DNA of 64,000 nucleotides. It comes from Bretschneidera sinensis. Its lineage: Eukaryota; Streptophyta; Magnoliopsida; Brassicales; Akaniaceae. Under the pieces are notes generated by a model. That model searched no databases, had not been told where the DNA came from, and was given only the letters and a program-made list of their open reading frames with translations. Shown here piece by piece: positions 34,675 through 45,132 of the stretch (the first letter of the stretch is position 1; each line of letters begins with the position of its first letter). The stretch spans positions 88,198,084 through 88,262,083 of the forward strand of contig CM043705.1 of assembly GCA_023935145.1 (NCBI GenBank). The letters are read 5' to 3'. Both the position numbers and the translations under genes were made by a program.

Positions 34675-37600
34675 GTTTATGCCGGTCTTGACCCCACATT
34701 GTATTGCAGCAAATCTGAATGAGAGCTCCGAGGATGAGTGTTTTAATTCCATTTACAAACATCTCTTTTGGCTGTTGTGACATTGTTACCTTGTTGGAGA
34801 CGAATCATATGTTCGTGCTAGTATTACTTTTATAATTTAGATGTGTGCTTGTGAATGATCATATGTTTGTGCTAGTATAACTTTTATAATTGATATGTGC
34901 GCTTGTGAATGTTAGAATTCAGATGCTCTGAAAAATCCTCGTGAACACAGAAATCTCGGTAGAATTGTGTGAAGATGGATTTACACCGTGTCAGGGAGTT
35001 GGATTCTAATTAAGATGTGTAAACAGCTGAAATGAGTCTAAAGAAATGAGTAGGAATCCATTCCCAACCTTAGATACGTCCTTTCAAGATCGTTTGTACT
35101 TTTGCAATAGACGTCTTCTTTTTGGCTAAAGATATACATGGATAAGCTTATTCAAACCATGCATATAAATTTTTTTATTTTTTAAGTGTAAGATAATTCG
35201 TACGTGAATATTCAATATCTGTATTTGAGTTTGATTCAAATTAACTCAAAAGATTTGAGTCTGATTCATATTAACCCAAAAGATACAATTTCTCTCTTCA
35301 ACTTTGTGGAAACTTACAAATAATTACTTTGGTTTTGATTGTAAATTTGTTGTTGCCATAAAGATCGCAATCTGTTACACCATTCCATGGCAATGCTGAC
35401 CCCTTAACCTTCTTGAAGAGAAAATATTTTATGCGTTCTTTATTTGATGAAAAGAAAAAAAAACAAAAAAGAAATTAAGGAAAAACCAAGATAATTAATC
35501 AATATTTTTTTTTCTAATTTCTATTCAGTGGCTAGACTAAACAGAATTAGTAAATAAAACAAATGGTTTTGACAGATTTGAAACCTGAATTTCCAGGTAA
35601 TTTTCTCTTCTTCACTGGCTAAGTTTGAGGGTGGAGGAAAATATTGTTGAGGATGATTTGTGGAAGCTTCGGTTCTATTGCCTGACTTGCGATTGTTGTT
35701 GTTGTTGACCATATAGATCCTGGTTTTTCGTTTAAAATAAGGGTTCTAGAGATCTAAATTAAGAGAGGAAAAAAAAAACTAAAAAAACAGAGAAAGAAAT
35801 TGATAATAATATTGAAATGAAACCCATAGTTCTCTTGTTTCTTCTCTGTTTCGCTTCAACCAAGAGACAGTATTTGTTTTTTGAAAACACAAAAAAAAAA
35901 AATGAAGAAAAAGCGAGTGAGAGAGAATAATAACTTCAACTGAAACCAGATACTCTCCTTCTTCATGTTTGAATAACAGAGCTCCATTACAGATGCTCAT
36001 TTTTTCCTCTTTCGATTTTTTTGTTCTGTTTGTTAATGGAACTATGTTACCTTTTTAGCAAAACACAGCATTAACGTCATGTTTTGGGAGAAAAAAAATG
36101 GTATTTAGGTAATCTGTTTATCTTGCTGATTTATAAAATTGATTGATCTCATCATTCAATTTTAGGTTAATTATAAATTGATTTTCTCTGAGAAAATTTC
36201 ATTGAGCTATGATATTTCACTTAATCTACACAATTTTCATCTTGGCAAGCACAAAATCTATGTGACTCTTGTATCTCATGTGACACAACTGCCATACTCA
36301 TATTCTTTTAGTGTCCTCAAGGTATATATATATATATATAATGGTTGGCACATATTATTGAAGAACTTAATGATATATTTTGGAGCTTCTTCTATTTTTG
36401 CTTGCCGATAAATATTTTCACTTTTGCATGCCTAGTTGTTTTGTATATACTATAAACATTAAAAATTGGAATGTTGGAGGAAATTAAATGTTAGATTTTA
36501 GTTACCGTAATAACTGGTTCCTTTTCTCTGTCAATCTTTTCTGTCTAGCATGTTTCATCATCTATATCAGCCTTTCTGCAACGACTCTTTGGTTTCAAAG
36601 CATGTTTTTGAAATTTCCATCCTTTACATGCAGGGCAAATGCAAAAGGTGGGTAATTGCTCATTCTTGCTTTAGAAATTTTTTCTTTTAATCTTTTGGTA
36701 TTGATAATTCTTTTAATTTTGTGGATTTTTGATTGAGATTGATTATTGTTTGGTTTGGAATGAAATATTCTAAGTAGAATATATGATTAAACTTGTAACT
36801 TTGTTTGGTTTGGTTATCTTCTTTATGTATACTAATTTGAGAAATACATGTTAATCTAATTTTATTTGATTCTTAAACAGCATTTTGTTCAAAATCCTTG
36901 GATGAATTGTTTTTTTCCCAATATTTCGGTTGTTCAGAATCAATCCATCGAGTAGAGAAGATGAAGCAAAACTTCAACAAGAATGACAAGAAAAACATAA
37001 AGGAAAGATGAAAAGTATGAATAGAAAAACGTTTTGCTGGGAGAGTGAGGATACCTGTGTCTCATCAAAGAGAGAATACAATTATCTATGTCAACAATGT
37101 ATATGATGAGGTTGCATATTCAAATGACCTAAAATGACAATTGAGACCAATATAAGTAATATCATATGAATAGGAACTCCCAAGAAAAATAATCTAATTT
37201 GTTTCTATAATTAGGAGAATCGTAGTCGAGTTTAATTGAAATTAAAAATCAATTTTTTATTTTATTTATTTTATTTTTATTTTTATGTATGATATGATGT
37301 TAAATAGAAACTGTTCTTGGGCATATAGCAATTCTCCTTAGCAGAAGGAATTTCAAATTTAGGCTCTCAACATAAATTATAATGATAAATATGTTTTCTT
37401 CGTAAGGCATGATGATTGGGACATTGCCTCTTTGTATTTTAAAATATTAATTTAACTCATTTAATTTTTATTAGTAAATTATATAGATCTCTCTTAACGT
37501 ATAATTGTAAAAAAAAAAAATTTACATTTCCTATTAAGAAATGTAGTGAAAGTTAAAAAGTATAAGAGAAATGTTTACAATTATATGTTACTTTAATGGA

Positions 37601-38485
37601 AGCATGTGTAATTCATCCAATTTATATTGATAGGATAGAAATTAACAAAAATGAGGGAAATACTACTCTACCCTCTGTATAAACGTCTATCTGACTTATT
37701 TTTTTACTGAACCTGCATTCTCCTTTTCATCTTCTTTTTTCACAAACCATGAAAAAAAAACCATAAATTTAGACAACTCTCTTCTTGTTTTGTTTAACAT
37801 TGAAAATAAAATTCATTCCAACTAAAAATTCACCACAGAAAAACTGTGAAGCTAATACTCTGTGAATCAATGGTGGATGCGTATGGATCCACTGACAGTA
37901 ACCACCCACACAAAATTCATACTCTCCTCTTACTAACCACCTTATCTATTAGTATAGTTCATCTAACTGACATGTTTAGCTCTAAATTTCATGGAATACT
38001 TATGGTCTACTGGTCTCTAGTGTACAGCCTGGTGACAATAAAAGTATGAAATTTCATAATCAAATTAAGTTTCTTTTTTTTTTTTAATCCTGCTATGCAC
38101 AAAGTTATTTTCAAATTAAATTTCTATACAAAACATAAATATTTAATATTTTTTATCCAATTTTTATTAGTAAATTTGTGATAACTGATTGTGTATATAA
38201 GCTTGTGAAGCTGGTATATGTTGTGTTTTCATTGAAATTGTATATAATTAATGTTTTTGTGGTTCGATGAAGTAAACTATATAATTAACGTAGTCTTCTA
38301 TTGAATGGGGGTGATTTGCAATCAGAATAAGGATGTCGAGATGAAAATCTGCAGCCATATTTACAAGACTTTACTAAAAAAATCCCAATGAAATACTATA
38401 CCACTAATAAAATGAATCAAACCCTCTTAAGCAAAAAAAGTAAAACAGTACAAAACCAATCCCACTTCATCAAAATCCCTCCCTC
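34675..38485. other. Intergenic region between SR-alpha and early nodulin-like gene
   Basis: After the SR-alpha 3' region (about 34675-35000) I see no well-supported gene. Two minus-strand openings at 35521-35712 and 35779-36000 start with plausible ATGs (one with an Asn repeat) but lack domains or a convincing splice model. The remainder is AT-rich with short AT repeats. Confidence 0.5.
34805..34912. repeat. Tandem duplication, 54-bp unit x2, in 3' region of SR-alpha
   Basis: Units at 34805-34858 and 34859-34912 begin TCATATGTTYGTGCTAGTAT and end GCTTGTGAATG, with a few differences. They begin 131 bp after the stop codon, so they are probably within the 3'UTR. Confidence 0.85.
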
Positions 38486-39380
38486 TCAAAACAGATACAA
38501 CAGAACCAGCCCCATCAAAAAACCACCCCTCAAACTCACACCACCGCTGGTTGGAGCCACCGCTGGGCCATCGAATTCAACCGGAGAATGCGCCGGAGAG
38601 ATGGTCAATCTGCCCCTCGAAGACATGACCACTGTGATCAGCTTCTGACCCTTCTCACAATGCCCCTTTGCTCCACTGATGAAATAGTGTGGCCCTGAAC
38701 TATCAAGCTTCACTTTGGTGTTACCCTCTTTCAAGACAGCTATAGGGCTTGATGTGTTGCATGTTTCATAGTCCGTTTTGCTCACTTGAAGCACAGAGTC
38801 CTTGCTGGGATCATAGCTCCAAACTGGAAAGAAAAAAAACAGTTACGTTAGAGATTTGAGCATGCATGTAAAAGACCAAGATGAGAAAATGACCAAATTT
38901 GAGAGAAACGAAATTGGCCTAGATGGGAAAATAACAATATTTGAGAGAAACGAAGATGATCCAGATGAAAAAATGACCATACTCGAGAGAAATGCCCAAA
39001 TGAGAATTGACCAAATTCAAGAAAAATGAAAATGACCCGGATGTAAAAATGACCAAATTTGAAAGAAATGAAAATGACCCATATGAGAAAAGGACCAAAC
39101 TTGAGAGAAATGAAGATGACCCAGATGAGAAAAATGCAAGGATTTGAAGATTAAACAGTGTTTTAGTTGTAATTGTAATAATAGAATACATACCTAGAGA
39201 GTCTCCAATTTGGAAGCGTGATGCCTCAGCCCATTTGTTGAGAGAGTCAGAGTCAGAGGAGGGAATTTTCCAGGCACCGGCTTTGCCTCCAACTAAGATC
39301 TCTCTAGCTTCTGTGAAGCTAATGAAGAGAAAAATGAGAAGCATCAATGAAGATATTACAGCTCTATTTGAGGAGGCCAT
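38486..39380 (-). CDS. Early nodulin-like protein (phytocyanin domain, GPI-anchor type)
   Basis: Two exons, 39194-39380 and 38486-38823, give 174 residues; the split G|TT codon and the single intron are typical of phytocyanin genes. A signal peptide (about 1-24, ending TEA) precedes a plastocyanin-like domain with LVGGKAGAWKIP, RFQIGDSL, the disulfide cysteines in YETCN and GHCEKGQK, and YFISG. The first copper-binding His is replaced (KDSVLQV), as in early nodulin-like proteins, so copper binding is not expected. A Pro/Ser-rich stretch and a C-terminal hydrophobic tail (LMGLVLLYLF) suggest GPI anchoring at the plasma membrane. The start at 39380 is preferred over an upstream in-frame ATG at 39533 because it begins directly with the signal peptide. 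The other early nodulin-like gene lies divergently 2.1 kb away. Position suggests the ENODL12 (At4g30590) group. Confidence 0.9.
38880..39148. repeat. Minisatellite, 42-bp unit, about 6.5 copies, in the early nodulin-like intron
   Basis: Units start near 38880, 38922, 38964, 38999, 39040, 39082 and 39124. Their consensus is about GATGAGAAAATGACCAAATT followed by TGAGAGAAATGAAGATGACCCA. Most are exactly 42 bp; the third is about 35 bp. On the gene's strand the period is a multiple of three and nearly free of stops. Confidence 0.92.
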
Positions 39381-39478
39381 TGTAGATGCTGAGGCACAAG
39401 CTAGAGGTTGTGTTGTGTGAGAGTGAGCAGATAGATGAGTGTAGCTTTGAAGTGAGAAGGGCCTTTGTTTGTGCCCTC

Positions 39479-39486
39479 TATATATA
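39479..39486 (-). promoter_or_regulatory. TATA box of minus-strand early nodulin-like gene
   Basis: CACTATATATAGAGG on the minus strand lies about 100 bp before the ATG at 39380, a usual core promoter distance. Confidence 0.6.
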
Positions 39487-41420
39487 GTGGAAATTGGGAA
39501 AAGGGAGTGGAAAGTAGCCGTTGTTGAGTCCACAACGGCTAGTTGTGGACTGTTCCAGAGAGTGGTTTTAGTATTGCTTTGGAATTGCCAAAAGGAATGG
39601 AGTACTTGTCATTTTGGTGGGCTCATTTTCCGGTGTAATGGCCCCCATTTTTTTAAATTTTCTTGGAATGGACCATTTTTTTTAATTTAGTTTTCCTTTT
39701 TTAAGTGGCAAAATTTGTAAGATAATTATGTGACTAATTATCATGCGAGGGATAGGTCCGACCAAAACTTTAATAATCATCATATCATAAGATTAGAGAA
39801 ATTTATTGTTAATTATTTTAGTCTGCCACTCACAAAAGCATTTTGAAAAGTAGGTAATGGCTGCAAAGTAGCCTGCAAATTTTACAATATTCCGTATTGG
39901 GGGCTCCCCAATGCGAATTTAAAACGGCCAACTATGCTTCAAGAAGAAAATCAAGAGAAAGTTAAAGGAAATGTTGAAAAGACGACATTACTCCACCATA
40001 AAAACCAAACCTGGTCTTAAAAGGTCTTTGGAGCATCACTCGGTGGCAAACATTTTCTTTACATTAGATCTTGAAAAAAATTAAAGCCCGTGGAGGTGAG
40101 TTGTATATGAAAACTAGTATTTGATTATGTTATAAAATTAATATATACATAGTCGACTTTTTGTAAAAAAGATCATCGATTTGTGCAAATGCTTTGCGAA
40201 TATTAAAAACAAATGAGAATATATTTATGTTTACTTAACTCATTATTCAATTTTGCTTATGCGCACATAAGGACTAACATTTGAGATACAAATAAAAATG
40301 AAGATCATTCTTTATAAACTGAAAAACTAATAAAAACAAACTCATACTCAATTTGGATCGCTTGTTCAACAATAAAAACAAACTCAAATTCAATTTGAGT
40401 TACTTGTTTAACAATAATCTCGTCACAAACACCAATAAAAAAACATTTGTAAATAACGCTTACCATCAACAATATTTTTATTATCTATTGTACTAACTTC
40501 ATTCGCATGCATCATCTCCTACTAAGTTGTAAAAGGTGAAAATGAGATCAAAAGAAGTGAAAAACATTGCGTAAATCTTAATCTAATATAAATATCCCAA
40601 TGGTATTATATGAGTTTTTGTATTATAAATATGAGTTGTCACCATTTTTACTAGTTTTTTTTATAGTTGACTAAAGTTGGTAATAGCAGAAGAAAGTAAG
40701 TGTTTTGTTAACATATCAGGATTCGGATCCTTTCAATTTGAGAGTTAAAATTGAAATCAATGGTGAGATTAAATGTTACCATAACAAATTTAGATTAAAA
40801 TCTTCTCCATTTGATTATGTGACATTTAATCTCTACATTAACTTATCTTTATTTCAATTCTCGATTGAAAATGATCCAAATCCGAGATTGAATATCACCA
40901 TAACCATTTTGATCTAAATCTTCTCCATTTGATGATGAGATTCTTTATTACCATAAACTTGATTCAATTTTAATTATTAAATAAAAAGAATCAAAAAAAT
41001 TTCTTTCCATACTAATAATGAAAAAAATTGGGGATCTAGTTTCTATCTTTTACCTGTATCAAAATCACAAAATAGAAAGAGATTACCAAACGTAAAAGAG
41101 GATCATCACCTTAATGAGGTCCAGATACTGTGCATATATATAATTTCACGTACCATATTTGCATTGTAACGTTTTCTCCTCTGCTTTAATATCGAAAATA
41201 ACCCTCCAATTTCCCACTAATTCCGAAATTGTTTAGCGATCAAATAAGCAAAATATATCAAAACTGTAATGGTAATTTGGTCATTTTCAGTAACCATTGT
41301 TATTTTCTTTCAATGGTAACTTTGAACTACAAAATAAGGGAAGGTGAAACAGCCCATGAACAGCTTCGTGTATCCCGAACCAAGGCCCGAGCCCAATGTC
41401 CCAAATCAAAGAAACGGCGG
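39487..41420. other. Shared intergenic region of divergent early nodulin-like genes
   Basis: About 1.9 kb separates the two TATA boxes. It holds a 42-bp tandem repeat (40329-40412) and two copies of a short dispersed repeat containing TCTTCTCCATTTGATTATG-like text (about 40800 and 40918; a third similar copy is near 43868). No coding exon is seen. Confidence 0.6.
40329..40425. repeat. Tandem repeat, 42-bp unit, 2.3 copies
   Basis: Units starting AATAAAAACAAACTC at 40329 and 40371 both continue through AATTTGRRT..CTTGTTYAAC; a third begins AATAATCTCG at 40413 and fades. Confidence 0.75.
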
Positions 41421-41421
41421 C

Positions 41422-41430
41422 TATTTATAC
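41422..41430 (+). promoter_or_regulatory. TATA box of plus-strand early nodulin-like gene
   Basis: TATTTATAC lies about 70 bp before the ATG at 41498. A GA microsatellite (41468-41483) occupies the short leader. Confidence 0.55.
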
Positions 41431-41497
41431 GCAAACCATATTGCGTTTGTTTTTCATCAGAGAATTAGAGAGAGAGAGAGAGAACTGTTTCTAAGCC

Positions 41498-43292
41498 ATG
41501 GCTTCGTTGTCTACTTCAATTCCAATTTTAACACTCGTGTTTCTGCTATTTACCTCCTCTCAAGCCAAAGAACTGCTGGTTGGCGGCAAAGAAAATGCAT
41601 GGAAAATCCCAGAGTCTTCTAACGAGACTCTCAATCACTGGGCTGAGAAAATACGATTCAAAGTTGGCGATTCTCTCGGTAATTTTTTTTCCATCTCAAT
41701 TACTAGTAATTAACATTCTCTTATGTTTTTTTAACCTTTTAATCTCTCATTTGTCCATTATTTATTATATATGATGCAAATTAATTTATTTACAAATTAT
41801 GATGTTGGTTTTTTACCCTGTAGATTTTCATGCGATCTTAGTTATAATCCACCTTTCACATCAATTTTCTCAAGTGGGTTGATATTCATGCATGCACTTA
41901 GTTTTTTTTTTTTTTTTTTCCTTTTAATTACATATTTAACTAATTATTAGTTTTCTCAAATATATGGGTTTTATTTGCTTGTTGTAATATCTGAATTTTC
42001 CAAAATTTTCTGTGCATGTTACATATTTCTTCTGGGATGTTATTTTTCGTGCATTTTCTTGTGTGTGTGTATATATATTGAAATCTCTAACTTCCATTTG
42101 AAATTCCATTTTAGCATACACGTTGTTTCACCTTCCCATATTTCCATAACTTTCTTGTACTTCTTCTAAATTGGGTACCTTGATTTCTTTTTTTACCATG
42201 CACATTTGTTTTACCCTTCTTATTTCCATAATTATCCATTTAATTTCTTGCACTCTTTCTTTTTATTTTATTTTTGTTTTTACTTTATAGGTTCTATTTT
42301 TTATTTATTCAAGTAGGTAGTACTATTTCAGTTTTTGTTCTATGGGGTTTGTCATTTGATAATTTCATAGATCTGTACCATTATTTTAACATTAATTTTG
42401 AATTGTAACATATCCCACACACTAAATTATCTTATTGGTATAAGTGGGTAGTTAATTGTAGTATTATAACAAAGTTCGAGACAAATGTGTATTCGTTGAA
42501 TTAAGTTCACTTTAATTAATAATTATTATTTTTTTCCTCATTGAAGGTTACAGTTCAACTTTTAGAAACAATTTTAATTTTTAATTTTTAATATTTTACT
42601 TATAATTATAGAAAAAAAATTGAAAACCTATGAGCTTTATGGGTATATTTTAAAATTTTGGATATTTTTCCTTATTCGACATTAGAAAATAAAATATTAA
42701 TCACGTGACCAGTGAAAATTAACATTCAAAGATATCATCGGAATATCATTCTCAAACTTTATATGACGGTCATTGTATAGGTTTCATTCATTAACACTTT
42801 ATTACATTAGTCAAAATGTAAGAAAATGCTATTTTTTTTAATTAACTTTAACAAATGAAACACAGAAGAGAAAGAGAAACTGATATGGTTAGGTATAATT
42901 GTTAATTTTCTTTCGGCTTTTTTACAGTATTTAAATATGATGGGAAGACAGATTCAGTGCTGCAAGTGACAGAAGAGAACTATGAGAAATGCAACATATC
43001 AAACCCAATAAAAGATTACGAAGATGGAAACACAAAGGTTGAGCTTGACCATGCAGGCATATTTTACTTCATCAGTGGAGATAAGGGCCACTGTGAGAAG
43101 GGAGAGAAGCTGGTTGTGGCTGTGATGTCTGAAAAACATGGCCACGGTAATGATAGCAATGCTCCCACGGAAGCTCCAGCTCCGGCACCGGCGCCGGATA
43201 CCAAACAAACTGGTGGTGCTCATGGATTCAGAGATGGGTTTTGGGGGTATTTTGGGAGCTTGGTTATTGGGTTTGTTTTGGTTTTGGCTTAA
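41498..43292 (+). CDS. Early nodulin-like protein (phytocyanin domain, GPI-anchor type)
   Basis: Two exons, 41498-41678 and 42928-43292, give 181 residues with the same single phase-1 intron (G|TA) as the minus-strand copy. A signal peptide (about 1-23, ending SSQA) is followed by LVGGKENAWKIP, RFKVGDSL, the Cys-containing YEKCN and GHCEKGEK, and YFISG. TDSVLQV again replaces the first copper His. The tail has an arabinogalactan-like EAPAPAPAP stretch and a hydrophobic end (LVIGFVLVLA) typical of GPI-anchored chimeric arabinogalactan proteins of plasma membrane and wall. It is clearly a paralogue of the 38486-39380 gene; the pair is arranged head to head, unlike a simple tandem duplication. 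Roles of the family in pollen tubes and cell-wall surfaces are known; no specific role follows from sequence. Confidence 0.92.
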
Positions 43293-44252
43293 GAGAAGAA
43301 AAATGGTAATAAATTTGAAGCTGATATGATTAATATTAGCACTCTGAGTAGATTAGAGGATTTGAGATGAAGTTTTTAATTGATTGCGGTACTAGTTGAT
43401 TTTTTTATTTTATTTATCACAGTATTTTGATTTTCTTTTCTTACTATAATTATTTACGAATATTTGTTTTATTCTACTACAATATTTTTCCATGGAGAAA
43501 AAGCTGTGTTTGTTCTGATATTGAATTATTGATACCGCATGCCATGAGAAATTTTTATGTAGATTGAGCTTTAAATATATGGTGTTACAGGGAGCTTTAA
43601 ACATATGGTGTTCAAAGTGTATGTCCTGTTCTGAGAGAGTTAGAAATTCTGTTAAGATTACATGAGCATTACAGTGCAAACTGGAATTTGAACAAGGGAG
43701 AAAAAATCGGTGAAAAATATTTTTTTGTATCGATCAGTAAAAATAAAAATAAAATTATTAATTTTTTATTCACATATCAATCACAACCATCTCAAAAAAA
43801 AAGTAAACTTTTATCATTTTTTTTTTCACGATGAAGTTTGACACATTTATTTAAGGGTCACGATCTTTTCTATTTGATAATGTGATATTCAATTTCACCA
43901 TAAACTTAATTCAATTTTAATTTTCAAATGAAGAGAATAATGATCTTCGACAACATTAAAAATGGAATTGGCCAAATTGCTAATAAGCCCTTTGAAATTA
44001 GATCTTAAGTAAAACCCTAGTGGTTCTTATAATTTAGCTTGTCTAACTCCAAAAACTAAAAGTCCGGTGACCTCTTATCTAACTTTAATACATTTAAAAA
44101 ATTATTCTATCGAACATATTCTTTCAGGATTTAAGAATAGCTATATGGATTATTATGCTTTATTTTTTAAAAAATTATTCCATGGAATATACTCCAAAAA
44201 TAAGCTTTATATTTTTAAAAATATTTTACAATCTACAGTAACAACCAATAAC
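43293..44252. other. Intergenic region, AT-rich
   Basis: It holds the 3' end of the early nodulin-like gene and a short copy (about 43862-43925) of the dispersed repeat also found at 40800 and 40918. No gene is supported. Confidence 0.6.
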
Positions 44253-44940
44253 GAGAAATTCTTGCCTCCCTCGGATGGAAAACACCTTGTTTCCACCGAG
44301 CCAATCACAACACGCTAGCTAAGCTAAGTGGGTCCTAGACTTAATTGGCAGATCGGTTTAACCCTGGTTAGGGAGACCCAATAATAACGCGACAGCTGGC
44401 TATTCAATTTGAGTGAGTCTCTGAAAATTGGAAATTCAAATGGTTGTACTGTTCTGCTCTGATCATTTTGGTAAAAGTGCTCTCTCTCGAACCTACAGCT
44501 CTCACTTCAGTCTCCTTTCTCTCTCTCTCTTATGCATATCTCTCATTTGTCCATGTCATCTTCGACAGAGATTGCTTCCGGTCACAGGTCACCGTCAAGC
44601 GCTCTCCACTGGTCACCCTCTCCTCATCTTCTCTGTGTAAACTCACCGTTCTCTGTCGAGCTCTCTCCACCGGTCACCGTTCTTCGTCAAGCTCTCTCCA
44701 TCGGTCACCCTCTATTCGGCTCCTCTGTGTGAATGCGAAAGAGCCACCAGTCATCGTTCTCCATCGAGCTCTCTCCACTGGTCACCGTTCTCCGTCGAGC
44801 TCTCTCCACCGGTCAGCCTCTCTCCTGCTCCTCTGCGTGAACGCAAAAGAGCCACCGGTCACCATTCTCCGTTGAGCTCTCTCCACCGATCACCGTTCTC
44901 TGTCCAGCTCTCTCCACTGGTCACCGTTCTCCATCAAGCA
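44253..44940 (+). repeat. Left inverted arm
   Basis: It matches the reverse complement of 57005-57685. The inner half (about 44570-44940) is made of imperfect 25-32 bp tandem units built on GTCACCGTTCTCCGTCGAGC followed by TCTCTCCACCG. Open frames across this part in several frames are caused by the repeat, not by a gene. Confidence 0.88.
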
Positions 44941-45127
44941 GAGATTGCACCTCAACTAGTTTATTGTTTGGTGTTGCTTCGAACCTCAACTAATTTAAAG
45001 GCCCAAGTGAGGTATCCTCTCACTATTGACTCTTATTTTATTTTAATAATGATAAATCAGTTTAACTGTATTAATAATTTTATCGAGAGGAAGAAATTAC
45101 ATTTAAGAGACACTCAAAAGAAGGTTG

Positions 45128-45132
45128 TAGAC
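45128..45132. other. Target site duplication (left) TAGAC
   Basis: TAGAC directly before the TG of the left LTR, repeated at 54859-54863. Confidence 0.95.

Noticed and set aside
35521..36000. Possible small minus-strand gene with starts at 36000 and 35712, one with an Asn repeat
   Set aside because: No good donor/acceptor pair joins the pieces in an open frame, no domain is seen, and I know of no gene at this place in the Arabidopsis block.
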